NCBI RefSeq assembly: GCF_018130615.1
Contig: NZ_JAFCKB010000020.1
Location: 97,031 to 161,030, forward strand
Direction of reading: 5' to 3'
DNA length: 64,000 nt
Source of the DNA: Bradyrhizobium manausense
GTDB lineage: Bacteria > Pseudomonadota > Alphaproteobacteria > Rhizobiales > Xanthobacteraceae
Part shown: in pieces, positions 25,659-34,350 of the stretch
Numbering within the stretch: position 1 is the stretch's first letter
Layout of the letters: each line of letters opens with the position of its first letter
Notes under the pieces: generated by a model
What the model saw: only the letters and a program-made list of their open reading frames with translations
The model's database searches: none
What the model was told of the DNA's origin: nothing
Program-made: the position numbers and the translations under genes

Positions 25659-25941
25659 CGAAAATCCTCCGGTTCAAACCAGGACAATCCTGCCGGTCTT
25701 TCCCGCGCCCCTGGGGTTGCGAGGAGGGATCGGCGCCCATCCGCGCCTAGATGGCGGAACCGACCGTGGCGATTATAAGGACGCTGCGATGACGGCCGCA
25801 TGAAGCTGGTCCGGGCTTGTGGGTCATCGAGTAGCTTCATTGATTTTGTTTGATTTTTCAGTTTTCTGATTGTGTACATATCCACAGGGGGGGCGTTTCC
25901 TGTGGAAACGCCGAGTTTCCTTGCGCGAAACTGCCGCCTGT

Positions 25942-26943
25942 ATGACCCGTAACTGCGATGTGCCCTGGATCGCCCGGACTTTCTTCATGATCGTGATATC
26001 AGCCGTGACGGCGCTGGTGCTGCTGGCGCTGGTCACGCAGGCCGGCATTTTTGCCTTGCAACGCGCCTATCCGCCGCAGGGCCGGATGATCGAGGTCGAT
26101 GGCGCGACCCTCCACGTCGTCGAGATCGGCCCCCGCGATGCCGGTCTGCCGATCGTGATGCTGCACGGCGCGAGCTCCAACCTTGAAGTGATGCGGCGTC
26201 CGCTCGGCGATCTCCTGGCCAAGCAGCATCGCGTCATCCTGATCGACCGCCCGGGCCACGGCTGGAGCACGCGCGCAAGGCGGCAGGATTCGACGCCGGA
26301 CATCCAGGCGCGGATGATCGACGCGGCGCTCGACGAGCTCGGGATCGATCGCGCGATCTTCGTCGTGCATTCCTGGAGCGGTGCCCTCGGCGCGCGGCTG
26401 GCGCTCGATCATGCGAGCCGCGTGGCCGGCCTCGTGATGCTGGCGCCGGTGACCCATCCCTGGCGCGGCGGTGTCGGCCGCTACAACGAGATCATCGCAA
26501 TGCCGGTGATCGGCCCGCTGCTCGCCTACACCATCACGTTGCCGCTGGGCTATTTCGTCACCGAGTCCGGCGCGCGCAACGTGTTCCTGCCGCAGATGAT
26601 GCCCGATGGTTTCGTGAAGGACTCCGCGACGCCGCTATTGCTGCGCCCGCGCGAATTCATCGCCAATGCCTATGATCTGGTGACGCTGAAGGCGTCGGTG
26701 GCCGCGCAGGCTGCGCGCTACGGCGAGATCGGGGTGCCTGTCACGATCATCGCCGGCGAGCCCGACAAGACCGTGAAGACCGAGGTCCACGCGCGTCCGT
26801 TTGCCGCGATGGTGCCGAATGCAAAGCTGATCGTGCGGCCCGATCTCGGCCACATGGTGCAGAACGCGGTGCCGGATCTCGTGAAGATGGAGATCGAGAC
26901 GATGATTGATCGAATCGTCCCGGCGCAGGCGGCCGCCGATTAG
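25942..26943 (+). CDS. Alpha/beta hydrolase with N-terminal membrane anchor
   Basis: A 333-residue alpha/beta hydrolase. One N-terminal hydrophobic segment (VISAVTALVLLALVTQAGIF) anchors it to the membrane. IVMLHGASSN is the oxyanion-hole strand, DRPGHGWS the conserved loop, VVHSWSGALGA the nucleophile elbow (Ser in HSWSG), and PDLGHMVQ the catalytic His, with an acid in GEPDKTVK. The substrate is unknown; haloperoxidase and epoxide-hydrolase relatives are possible. ATG 25942 is chosen; GTG 25870 and ATG 25987 are in-frame alternatives and no strong ribosome site decides. A 9-bp GGCGGCCGC stem overlaps its stop, before the convergent cytochrome gene. Confidence 0.8.
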   Translation: MTRNCDVPWIARTFFMIVISAVTALVLLALVTQAGIFALQRAYPPQGRMIEVDGATLHVVEIGPRDAGLPIVMLHGASSNLEVMRRPLGDLLAKQHRVILIDRPGHGWSTRARRQDSTPDIQARMIDAALDELGIDRAIFVVHSWSGALGARLALDHASRVAGLVMLAPVTHPWRGGVGRYNEIIAMPVIGPLLAYTITLPLGYFVTESGARNVFLPQMMPDGFVKDSATPLLLRPREFIANAYDLVTLKASVAAQAARYGEIGVPVTIIAGEPDKTVKTEVHARPFAAMVPNAKLIVRPDLGHMVQNAVPDLVKMEIETMIDRIVPAQAAAD

Positions 26944-26960
26944 CGGCCGCCCTTCACGGC

Positions 26961-27356
26961 TTACTGCTTGGTCTTCCCGTCCTTGTCGAACTGGGAGACA
27001 TAGGTCCAGAGATTGTTGATTTCGGTCTCGTTCTTGATGCCGGCGAACGCCATCTTGGTGCCGGGGATCTTGGCCTTCGGATCCTTGATGTATTCCTTGA
27101 ACTGGGCCTCGTTCCAGGTAATGCCGGAGTTCTTGTTCGCATCGGAATAGCTGTAGTCCGGCGCGGTGCCGGACTTGCGGCCGTCGAGACCGTTGAGCTC
27201 GGGGCCGACCTTGTTCTTGGCGCCTTCGCCGATCGCATGGCAGGCGAGGCATTTGTTGAACGACGTCTTGCCGGCTGCGGCGTCCTGCGCCATCGCGGTG
27301 GACGTAGCGGCAGTCATGGCCAGGGCAATCAGCGCGCCGAAAGTCAGTTTTGTCAT
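26961..27356 (-). CDS. cycA: Cytochrome c550, class I soluble c-type cytochrome
   Basis: A 131-residue periplasmic cytochrome. The signal peptide ends near TAMAQD. KCLACHAIG is the CxxCH haem attachment site, and GTKMAFAG supplies the axial methionine. The length, and segments such as GPELNGLDGRKSGTAPDYSY, match the Bradyrhizobium/rhizobial c550 (CycA) as I remember it. It carries electrons between the bc1 complex and oxidases or denitrification enzymes in the periplasm. It stands alone between the hydrolase (convergent) and glcD (divergent). The gene name rests on recognition of the family only. Confidence 0.9.
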   Translation of the reverse strand: MTKLTFGALIALAMTAATSTAMAQDAAAGKTSFNKCLACHAIGEGAKNKVGPELNGLDGRKSGTAPDYSYSDANKNSGITWNEAQFKEYIKDPKAKIPGTKMAFAGIKNETEINNLWTYVSQFDKDGKTKQ

Positions 27357-27587
27357 AGGGTGCTCTTCGTCTCTTCCCGGGGGTCAGATTGAGGGTCGTC
27401 GTTTTGGCAGGTCCAGTGCAAGTGGACAAGCCGCGAAACCGTGACAGATTTTCTGGTAGCAGGCTTGCCCCAGAGAGAACTTGCGCTGCAACAAAGCAAT
27501 GAGACCTTCGGAGGACCCTACCCAAACACGGGCAGACATGATTGATTTGGCGGAACAAATTCCAATGCCGGACAGAGGTTTCATAAC

Positions 27588-29081
27588 ATGGCCATCATGA
27601 TGCCAGCGAGCGATCAGGCGGTGCTTGCGCGCCGCGCGGAGATCGTTGCTGCACTGCGCGCAATCGTGCCCGGCGAGGGCGTGATCGACAGCGCCGCCGA
27701 GATGCGGGCCTATGAATCCGACGGGCTGACCGCTTACCGGCAGCCGCCGATGGTCGTGGTGCTGCCCGATACGACCGAGCAAGTCTCGCTCGTCCTGAAA
27801 TATTGTGCCGCGCAGGGCATCAAGGTGGTGCCGCGCGGCTCCGGCACCTCGCTCTCCGGCGGCGCGTTGCCGCTGGAGGACGGCGTGCTGCTCGGGCTCG
27901 GCAAGTTCAAGCGCATCCGAGAGATTGATTTCGACAACCGCGTCGTCGTCACCGAGCCCGGCGTCACGAACCTCGCCATCAGCCAGGCGGTTGCACATGC
28001 CGGCTTCTACTATGCGCCCGATCCGTCCTCGCAGATCGCCTGTTCGATCGGGGGCAACGTCGCCGAAAATTCCGGCGGCGTGCACTGCCTGAAATACGGC
28101 ATGACCACCAACAACGTGCTCGGTTGCGAAATCGTCCTGATGAGCGGCGAGATACTGCGCATCGGCGGCAAGGGGTGCGAGAATTCCGGCTACGATCTCA
28201 TGGGCGTCATCACCGGCTCGGAAGGCCTGCTCGGCGTCATCACCGAGATCACGGTGCGCATCCTGCAAAAGCCGGAGACGGCGCGCGCGCTGATGGTCGG
28301 TTTCGCCGAGGTCGAGGCCGCCGGCGAATGCGTGGCGCGGATCATCGGCGCCGGCATCATTCCCGGCGGCATGGAGATGATGGACAAGCCCGCGATCCAC
28401 GCCGCCGAAGCCTTCGTCCATGCCGGCTATCCCCTCGATGTCGAGGCGCTGCTGATCATCGAGCTGGACGGCCCCGGCATAGAGGTCGACGAGCTGATCA
28501 CCCGCGTCGAGACCATCGCGAAAGAGTGCGGCTCGGTGACGCTGCAGATCTCGACCTCGGAAGCCGAACGCAATCTGTTCTGGGCGGGCCGGAAAGCTGC
28601 ATTCCCCGCGGTGGGCCGTATCTCGCCCGACTATCTCTGCATGGACGGCACCATTCCGCGCGGTGCGCTGCCGAAGGCGCTGGCGCGCATCCGCGAGCTC
28701 TCGGAGAAATATCAGCTCGGCTGCGCCAACGTGTTCCACGCCGGCGACGGCAATCTGCATCCGCTGATCCTCTATGATGCCAACAAGCCGGGCGAGATCG
28801 AGCGCGCCGAAGCCTTCGGCGCCGACATCCTGCGCGCCTGCGTCGAGTTCGGCGGCGTGCTCACCGGCGAGCACGGCGTCGGCATCGAGAAGCGCGATTT
28901 GATGCCCGACATGTTCAGCGAGATCGACCTCAACCAGCAGCAGCGGCTGAAATGCGCGTTCGACTCGCAGGGCCTGCTCAATCCCGGAAAAGTGTTTCCG
29001 ACGCTGCACCGCTGCGCCGAGCTCGGCCGCATGCATGTGCATGCGGGCAAGCTGGCGTTTCCGGATATTCCGCGGTTCTAG
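27588..29081 (+). CDS. glcD: Glycolate oxidase subunit GlcD (FAD-linked 2-hydroxyacid dehydrogenase)
   Basis: A 497-residue flavoprotein. The FAD-binding PCMH domain has VPRGSGTSLSGGALPL and SIGGNVAENSGGVHCLKYG. The C-terminal FAD-oxidase domain has NVFHAGDGNLHPLILYD and GEHGVGIEKRDLMP, both conserved in GlcD and D-lactate dehydrogenases. GlcD oxidises glycolate to glyoxylate in complex with GlcE and GlcF and passes electrons to the membrane quinone pool. AGAGG precedes the ATG. Unusually for a glc cluster, an ABM monooxygenase gene on the opposite strand separates glcD from glcE by about 600 bases. D-lactate or other 2-hydroxyacids are possible substrates. Confidence 0.9.
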   Translation: MAIMMPASDQAVLARRAEIVAALRAIVPGEGVIDSAAEMRAYESDGLTAYRQPPMVVVLPDTTEQVSLVLKYCAAQGIKVVPRGSGTSLSGGALPLEDGVLLGLGKFKRIREIDFDNRVVVTEPGVTNLAISQAVAHAGFYYAPDPSSQIACSIGGNVAENSGGVHCLKYGMTTNNVLGCEIVLMSGEILRIGGKGCENSGYDLMGVITGSEGLLGVITEITVRILQKPETARALMVGFAEVEAAGECVARIIGAGIIPGGMEMMDKPAIHAAEAFVHAGYPLDVEALLIIELDGPGIEVDELITRVETIAKECGSVTLQISTSEAERNLFWAGRKAAFPAVGRISPDYLCMDGTIPRGALPKALARIRELSEKYQLGCANVFHAGDGNLHPLILYDANKPGEIERAEAFGADILRACVEFGGVLTGEHGVGIEKRDLMPDMFSEIDLNQQQRLKCAFDSQGLLNPGKVFPTLHRCAELGRMHVHAGKLAFPDIPRF

Positions 29082-29129
29082 ATTGGGGAGGGAAAGGCTC
29101 GCGACGCGAACGCTTCCCTCCCGCTGCCT

Positions 29130-29465
29130 TTACAACATCCCGTATTGCGCCCGCTCGCGCTTGGCCAGCAGCGGCAGTGCTTGGCCGGCGATGTAGGTCT
29201 TGAAGTGCGCGCTGTCCTGATGCGCCCTGAACGCGGCCTCGTCGCGGAACAGTTCGTAGAACAGGAACTGGGCCGGATTGTCCGTAGCCCGCGAGATCAG
29301 GAACAGCTTGACGCCCTCCTCGCGCTGCGCCTCCGGCAGGAAGCGGTCGAGGATCCCGGCAATATTGTCGGCCTCACCCGGTTTGGCCTCCCATTGCGCG
29401 ACCACGAGCAGGCCACCGCCGTCGACGGCGTCGCTCAGAGATTTCTGTGTTGCATAGTGGTTCAT
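29130..29465 (-). CDS. Antibiotic-biosynthesis-monooxygenase (ABM) domain protein, putative quinol monooxygenase
   Basis: A 111-residue ferredoxin-like alpha-beta barrel. LLVVAQWEAKPGEADNIAG is the first strand and helix, and QFLFYELFRDEAAFRAHQDS the conserved E-x-Y/F-D-x2-A-x2-H segment of the ABM (YgiN/LsrG-like) family. YgiN oxidises quinols and LsrG isomerises a signal phosphate; which applies here cannot be told. AAGGAGGAAG precedes the ATG. It is the only minus-strand gene inside glcD-glcE-glcF. Confidence 0.85.
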   Translation of the reverse strand: MNHYATQKSLSDAVDGGGLLVVAQWEAKPGEADNIAGILDRFLPEAQREEGVKLFLISRATDNPAQFLFYELFRDEAAFRAHQDSAHFKTYIAGQALPLLAKRERAQYGML

Positions 29466-29695
29466 GGTTCTTCCTCCTTGCTGTTCGCCTTCAGTCTCGA
29501 TCGCGATCGGTGCGAGCTTGTAACGATGGGTCGGACCGGCTTGGTTCGCCCGTCATCGAAGTGTCGATGTCGTGAACGCTTCGCATGATCGAAGTGTTGC
29601 TGTGGTCCGGTGCAGGAGCTCGAGCCCGCCGGCAATGGTCGCTGGCGTCACGTCACATTTGATTTTGGCAGCGAATTTCGCTACCGCCTTTTCCC

Positions 29696-30934
29696 GTGGA
29701 TACGCTCAGGGTCAGAGACGCCAAAGACGTCGAAGAGGTGGTGCGCGCGGCGATCGCCAACGAGCAGCCGCTCGAGATCGTCGGCCATGGCAGCAAGCGC
29801 AGCATCGGGCACGCGATGGCGACCAATGCCGTGCTTGACGTCTCCGCGCTGAATGCCGTCACCTCCTACGAGCCGAACGAATTGATCGTCACGCTCCAGG
29901 CCGGCGCGCCGCTGGCCGACGTGCTGTCGCTGATCGATGCCAAGAACCAGCAATTCGCCTTCGAGCCGATGAACACCGCGCCGCTGCTCGGCACGCCGGC
30001 GCTCGGTACCATCGGCGGCATGATCGCGTCTGGCCTGGCCGGTCCGCGCCGCATCAGGGCGGGAGGGGCGCGCGATCACCTTCTGGGGGCGCATGCCGTT
30101 TCCGGCTTCGGCGACAGCTTCAAGACTGGTGGCAAGGTGGTGAAGAACGTCACCGGCTACGATCTGTGCAAGCTGCTGGCGGGGTCGTGGGGCACGCTCT
30201 CCGTGATGACTGAAGTGACGCTCAAGGTGATGCCGAAGCCGGAAGCCGAGCGGACGCTGCTGCTGCGCGGGCTCGACGATGCGGCCGCGAACAAGGCGAT
30301 GACCGCGGCGCTTGGCTCGCCCTTCGACGTCTCCGCCGCCGCCCATCTGCCGAAATCGGCTTTCCGCGCCAAGACCGACGGGCTCGGCGATATCGCAGGC
30401 GAAAGCGAGGCGCTGACGGTGCTGCGGCTTGAGGGCATCACCGCCTCTGCCAGCCACCGCGCGGGCTCCTTGCGTGAATTGCTGGTGCCGTTCGGAACCG
30501 CGACTCTCATCGAGGACGCCGCCTCGTCTGCGCTGTGGGCCACGATCCGGGACGTGCTGCCGTTCGCGGCCGGCGGCGCGCTCGGCGCCTGGCCGGTGTG
30601 GCGGATCGTCTGCCCGCCGGCCTCGGGCGCGGCGCTCGGGACGCAGTTGGCGCGCGAGACCGGTGGCGATGTCATCTACGATTGGGGCGGCGGCTTGATC
30701 TGGGCGGCACTGCCGCCGAGGGGCGATGCGCACGCGCCGGCCGTTCGCCAGCGGACCAACGCGTTTGGCGGGCATGCCACGCTGATCCGGGCGGCCGAGG
30801 ACGTCAGGCGCGAGGTCGACGTGTTCCATCCGCAAGCCCCAGGTGTTGCTGCCCTGAGCGAGCGGGTCCGCACCAGTTTCGATCCGAAGTCGATTTTGAA
30901 CCGGGGGCGGTTGACGCGGGGCGCTGCTCAATGA
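29696..30934 (+). CDS. glcE: Glycolate oxidase subunit GlcE
   Basis: A 412-residue protein with a single FAD-binding PCMH domain near residues 1-175: EIVGHGSKRSIGHAM is the PP-loop, and VVKNVTGYDLCKLL the strongly conserved GlcE signature. It starts at GTG 29696; the sequence begins DTLRVRDAKDVEEVV, the normal GlcE opening, so no earlier start is needed. It joins GlcD and GlcF in the membrane-associated glycolate dehydrogenase. It ends in an ATGA overlap with glcF, indicating translational coupling. Confidence 0.9.
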   Translation: MDTLRVRDAKDVEEVVRAAIANEQPLEIVGHGSKRSIGHAMATNAVLDVSALNAVTSYEPNELIVTLQAGAPLADVLSLIDAKNQQFAFEPMNTAPLLGTPALGTIGGMIASGLAGPRRIRAGGARDHLLGAHAVSGFGDSFKTGGKVVKNVTGYDLCKLLAGSWGTLSVMTEVTLKVMPKPEAERTLLLRGLDDAAANKAMTAALGSPFDVSAAAHLPKSAFRAKTDGLGDIAGESEALTVLRLEGITASASHRAGSLRELLVPFGTATLIEDAASSALWATIRDVLPFAAGGALGAWPVWRIVCPPASGAALGTQLARETGGDVIYDWGGGLIWAALPPRGDAHAPAVRQRTNAFGGHATLIRAAEDVRREVDVFHPQAPGVAALSERVRTSFDPKSILNRGRLTRGAAQ

Positions 30935-32253
30935 AGACCGAATTCTCACTCGCGCAACTCGCCGACCCCGACATCGCGGAAGCCGACAAGATCCTGCGCG
31001 CCTGCGTCCATTGCGGCTTTTGCACCGCGACCTGCCCGACCTATGTCCTGCTCGGCGACGAGCTCGATAGCCCGCGCGGCCGCATCTATCTGATCAAGGA
31101 GATGCTGGAGAAGGACCAGGCACCGAGCGCCGAGGTGGTCAAGCATGTCGACCGCTGCCTGTCGTGCCTGTCCTGCATGACGACGTGCCCTTCCGGCGTG
31201 AACTACATGCACCTCGTCGACCAGGCCCGGGTCAGGATCGAGCAGCGCTATGAGCGGCCGCTCGCCGAGCGGCTGCTGCGCCGGGTGCTCGCCTTCGTGC
31301 TGCCTGACCCGCAATGGTTTCGCGTGAGCATGCGGTTGGCGCAACTGGCCCGCCCCCTGGCTGTCTTCCTGCCGACCCCGCGGCCTTCGGCCACCCCCGG
31401 CCTGATCCAGCGCCTCAAGGCGATGCTGGCGCTGGCACCTGGCCGGCTTCCGGCGCCCGGTGCCCTTCCAGGCAGCGTGTTCGCAGCGCTCGGCAAAAAG
31501 CGGGGCCGGGTCGCGCTGCTCCAGGGCTGTGCTCAGCAGGTGCTGGCGCCACGCATCAACCAGGCGGCCATCAGTCTTCTCACCCGCCATGGCATCGAGG
31601 TCGTCCTGGTCAAGGACGAGCAATGCTGCGGCGCGCTCACTCATCATCTCGGTCACGATGATGACGCGCTGGCGCGGGCTCGCGCCAACGTCACGGCGTG
31701 GCAGAAAGAGGCCGCCGGCGAGGGGCTCGATGCCATCCTGGTGACCGCGTCCGGCTGCGGCACGGTGATCAAGGACTATGGCTATCTGCTGCGCGAGGAC
31801 GCCGCGTTCGCAGCCGATGCGGCGAAGGTGTCCGCGCTGGCGAAGGACATCACCGAATACGTCGCTGGCCTCGGCCTCGCGCCGAGCACGCAACAGGACA
31901 ACATCGTCGTTGCCTATCACTCTGCGTGTTCGTTGCAGCACGGGCAGAAAATCACGGGCCTTCCGAAAGAATTGCTTTCCAAGAATGGATTCGTGGTGAA
32001 AGATGTCCCGGAGAGCCATTTGTGTTGCGGTTCGGCGGGGACCTACAACATTCTCCAGCCCGAGCTTGCGGGCCGGTTGCGTGATCGCAAGGTCGCCAAC
32101 ATCGCGAGCGTCAAGCCGGACATGATTGCCGCGGGCAATATCGGCTGCATGGTGCAGATTGCCAGTGGCACGTCAGTTCCGGTCGTACACACGATTGAGC
32201 TTCTCGATTGGGCTACGGGCGGGTCGCGGCCGGCACTGAATGCGTCGCGCTAA
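30931..32253 (+). CDS. glcF: Glycolate oxidase iron-sulfur subunit GlcF
   Basis: A 440-residue protein with two 4Fe-4S clusters, CVHCGFCTATCPTY (near 25-38) and CLSCLSCMTTCPSG (near 75-88). Two CCG domains carry EQCCGALTHH and HLCCGSAGTYN. It passes electrons from the flavin subunits to the quinone pool. The ATG at 30931 overlaps the glcE stop by four bases, so glcE-glcF are coupled. An LldP-family permease follows about 4 kb downstream and could import the substrate. Confidence 0.93.
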   Translation: MKTEFSLAQLADPDIAEADKILRACVHCGFCTATCPTYVLLGDELDSPRGRIYLIKEMLEKDQAPSAEVVKHVDRCLSCLSCMTTCPSGVNYMHLVDQARVRIEQRYERPLAERLLRRVLAFVLPDPQWFRVSMRLAQLARPLAVFLPTPRPSATPGLIQRLKAMLALAPGRLPAPGALPGSVFAALGKKRGRVALLQGCAQQVLAPRINQAAISLLTRHGIEVVLVKDEQCCGALTHHLGHDDDALARARANVTAWQKEAAGEGLDAILVTASGCGTVIKDYGYLLREDAAFAADAAKVSALAKDITEYVAGLGLAPSTQQDNIVVAYHSACSLQHGQKITGLPKELLSKNGFVVKDVPESHLCCGSAGTYNILQPELAGRLRDRKVANIASVKPDMIAAGNIGCMVQIASGTSVPVVHTIELLDWATGGSRPALNASR

Positions 32254-32323
32254 GCTTTCGTCCGGAGATGACGGTTGAAGGGCGCCCGATCGACCATTGT
32301 TCGGCGGCAACAGGAGGACCACG

Positions 32324-32704
32324 ATGGCGAAAGCGAGCAAGAAGAAAAGCAAGAAGGCCAAAAAGGCCAAGAAGGTCGTAAGCGCGAAGAAGGCGACGAA
32401 GAAGAAGGCGGCCAAGAAGTCCGCAAAGAAGTCAGCAAAGAAATCAGCAAAGAAATCTGCCAAGAAGGCTGCGCCGAAGAAGGCCGCCAAGAAGTCAGCC
32501 AAGAAGGCTGCGGCCAAGAAGGCTGTGAAGAAGGCGGCGCCGAAAAAGGCCGCCAAGAAAGCAGCACCGAAGAAGGCGAAGGCAGCTCCCGCGCCGAAGC
32601 CGGCGGCTCCTGCGGCTGCGCCGGCACCCGAGCCGGCCGCTGAGACGAGCTGGGCGATGCCTTCGTCTTCTGCGGAACCGACGCCGGCCGAAGGGCAAGG
32701 ATAG
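32324..32704 (+). CDS. Lysine/alanine-rich histone H1-like protein
   Basis: A 126-residue, very basic protein. Residues ~1-90 are almost entirely Lys, Ala and Ser in repeats such as KKSAKKSAKKSAKKSAKK and KKAAPKK; the tail (~95-126) is Pro/Ala and acidic. The DNA under it repeats AAGAARTCAGC units. Such H1-like proteins bind DNA without sequence preference and condense the nucleoid; similar tails occur on rhizobial HU proteins. AGGAGG precedes ATG 32324. It follows glcF by 70 bases and is closed by a terminator at 32773. Repeat-length differences between strains are likely. Confidence 0.85.
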   Translation: MAKASKKKSKKAKKAKKVVSAKKATKKKAAKKSAKKSAKKSAKKSAKKAAPKKAAKKSAKKAAAKKAVKKAAPKKAAKKAAPKKAKAAPAPKPAAPAAAPAPEPAAETSWAMPSSSAEPTPAEGQG

Positions 32705-32772
32705 GCCGACAAGGATAGGCTCACGCTTGGGCCAAGGGCCGGGTCTATCCCCCGATCACGATCGACTACAGG

Positions 32773-32803
32773 AAGGCCGCGGCGTGATGCTGCGGCCTTT
32801 TTG
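32773..32803 (+). terminator. Rho-independent terminator after the H1-like gene
   Basis: AAGGCCGC (32773-32780) pairs with GCGGCCTT (32792-32799), extended inward to an 11-bp stem with a 5-base loop, then a run of T (32798-32802). Confidence 0.8.
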
Positions 32804-33130
32804 CATCGGCGCCACGATGGCCGGGGGCTGCCCGTTCTTGAGTCAGCTGATTCGTGGCGCGCGCGCCACGGCGCCGCGGGTCCACGTAGTATCCCGGATC
32901 CCTCTGTGCACTTTGGCGTGAAAATAATGTGATCGAGAAGCAACACTGGCCGACAACCTTTCGTGGAATTGTCAGAACGCCCAAAAAGTCGGCAGATGCT
33001 CGTGTTTTTTGCTTCTCGCTTTGCCTCCCTCCATCCAGATTGCCGCAGTTACGAAATTTGCAATCAGGTCGGGTGTCCCGGGGGGCTTCCGGAGCTCGAC
33101 CGGGGTCCAGAACTGGTGATGGGGATCGAA
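32804..33130. other. Non-coding leader of the porin gene
   Basis: 327 bases without a supported gene. The sequence is A/T-richer than its surroundings around 32925-33010, as expected for a strong promoter, but I cannot assign one -35/-10 pair with confidence. GGGGATCGAA before 33131 is the likely ribosome site. Confidence 0.4.
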
Positions 33131-34132
33131 ATGAAAAAAGTGACTTTGTTGGCAACGGCGCTGGCAATGGTGACGGGTTCGGCTTTCGCGGCGGACATGC
33201 CCTTGAAGGCTATGAAGGCTCCCCCGGCGCCCGCGTTCGACCCCTGGGATATCGCCTTCGGCGGTGCGGTCATGAACGACTACATCTTCCGCGGTGTGAC
33301 CCAGTCGAACCACAAGCCGTCGGTCGCGGCCTATTTCGAGCCGCGCTACAACGTCACCAAGGACCTCCAGCTGTACGCCGGCGTGTCCGCTGAGAGCATC
33401 TCCTTCGCCAACCGCGCTGCGGCCGAAGTCGACGTCTACGGCGGTATCCGCCCGACCTTCGGAGCCTTCGCTTTCGATATCGGCGTCTGGGGCTACCTGT
33501 ATCCGGGCGGAAGCTGCGCCGACAACGTGCTCACCGGCGGCGTTCCCGGCGGCGGTGTCTGCCCGGTCAGCACCACGACCATCTTCCTTGCCGACGGCAA
33601 CGTCATGAAGAAGGACGTCAGCTTCTTCGAAGTCTATGGCAAGGTGAACTACACCATCAACGACAACTGGTCGGTCGGCGTGAACGAGTACTACTCGCCG
33701 AACTTCCTGAACTCGGGTGCCTGGGGTGACTACGCGTCGGTGACCGCGAAGTGGATCGCGCCGAGCACGACCTTCGGCGCTTCGGGCCTCGGCATGTACG
33801 TGTCGGGTGAGTTCGGCCGCCAGTGGCTCGGCACTTCCGATGCCTTCTACGGCATCCCCGGAACGATCTATGCCAACGGCATTCCCTACAAGAGCTACAA
33901 CACCTGGAACGTCGGCGTCGGCTTCACCTACAAGGTGTTCACGCTGGATCTGCGTTACTCCGACACCAACCTGAACAAGGGTGATTGCAACGCCTTCACC
34001 AGCGCCTTCAACGCCACCGGCACCACCAGCGTGACCGCGATCAACCCGGGCGGCGCCGGCTCCAACTGGTGCGGTGCGGCCGGTATCGCCAAGCTGTCCT
34101 TCGACCTGACGGCGATGACCAATCTGAAGTAA
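33131..34132 (+). CDS. TorF-family putative outer-membrane porin
   Basis: A 333-residue outer-membrane beta-barrel protein. The signal peptide MKKVTLLATALAMVTGSAFA is followed by ADMPLKAMKAPPAPA, the short Pro/Ala linker common in rhizobial porins. FGGAVMNDYIFRGVTQSNHK is the recognisable Gcw_chp/TorF start (DYxFRGxxQ). Alternating strands follow to a C-terminal KLSFDLTAMTNLK. Two cysteines in GSCADNVLTG and GVCPVS could bridge a loop. It would let small solutes through the outer membrane. ATG 33131 is preferred to 33119, which adds only MGIE. A strong hairpin terminator follows, so it is monocistronic. Confidence 0.8.
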   Translation: MKKVTLLATALAMVTGSAFAADMPLKAMKAPPAPAFDPWDIAFGGAVMNDYIFRGVTQSNHKPSVAAYFEPRYNVTKDLQLYAGVSAESISFANRAAAEVDVYGGIRPTFGAFAFDIGVWGYLYPGGSCADNVLTGGVPGGGVCPVSTTTIFLADGNVMKKDVSFFEVYGKVNYTINDNWSVGVNEYYSPNFLNSGAWGDYASVTAKWIAPSTTFGASGLGMYVSGEFGRQWLGTSDAFYGIPGTIYANGIPYKSYNTWNVGVGFTYKVFTLDLRYSDTNLNKGDCNAFTSAFNATGTTSVTAINPGGAGSNWCGAAGIAKLSFDLTAMTNLK

Positions 34133-34152
34133 GTTTTGTCCCGAGACGACTA

Positions 34153-34188
34153 AAAAGGGCGGTAGAGCAATCTGCCGCCCTTTTGTTT
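34153..34188 (+). terminator. Rho-independent terminator after the porin gene
   Basis: AAAAGGGCGG (34153-34162) pairs with CCGCCCTTTT (34175-34184), extended to a 14-bp stem with a GCAA tetraloop and followed by T-rich sequence to 34188. Confidence 0.9.
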
Positions 34189-34250
34189 TGGTGAGGTGCC
34201 GCGTGGCCTCCCCTGCGGGACGTGGAGCGAGAGCGTCGGTGCCTCACACT

Positions 34251-34337
34251 CCGTCACTGCGAGTCACCGGGGCCGCGCGACGCGCGGCCCCGGTGACAGG
34301 CTCCGCGAAGTAATCCAGAATCTTTCCGCCGGAGGGG
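34251..34337. repeat. Intergenic palindromic repeat, family B (copy 2)
   Basis: It shares CCGTCA-TGCGAG-CACCGG, the GCCGCGCGACGCGCGGC palindrome, GTGACAGGCTCCGCGAAG and AATCCAGAATC with the copy at 10581-10704. The right half is shorter. It lies between the porin terminator and the ABC transporter stop. Confidence 0.7.
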
Positions 34338-34350
34338 CCCCGATCGTGCC

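Noticed and set aside
26928-26951. GGCGGCCGC stem at the end of the alpha/beta hydrolase gene as a terminator
   Set aside because: A 9-bp stem overlapping the stop codon without a T-run; the evidence is too weak to call it a terminator.
27384-29042. 552-residue open frame on the minus strand opposite glcD
   Set aside because: It is a long shadow frame of glcD produced by high-G+C codon bias; its residues are rich in His, Arg, Glu, Ala and Asp without any domain, and it has no ribosome site.
32400-32590. Tandem DNA repeats as a possible CRISPR array
   Set aside because: The repeats are in frame and code for Lys/Ala/Ser units of a real protein with a ribosome site; there are no unique spacers.
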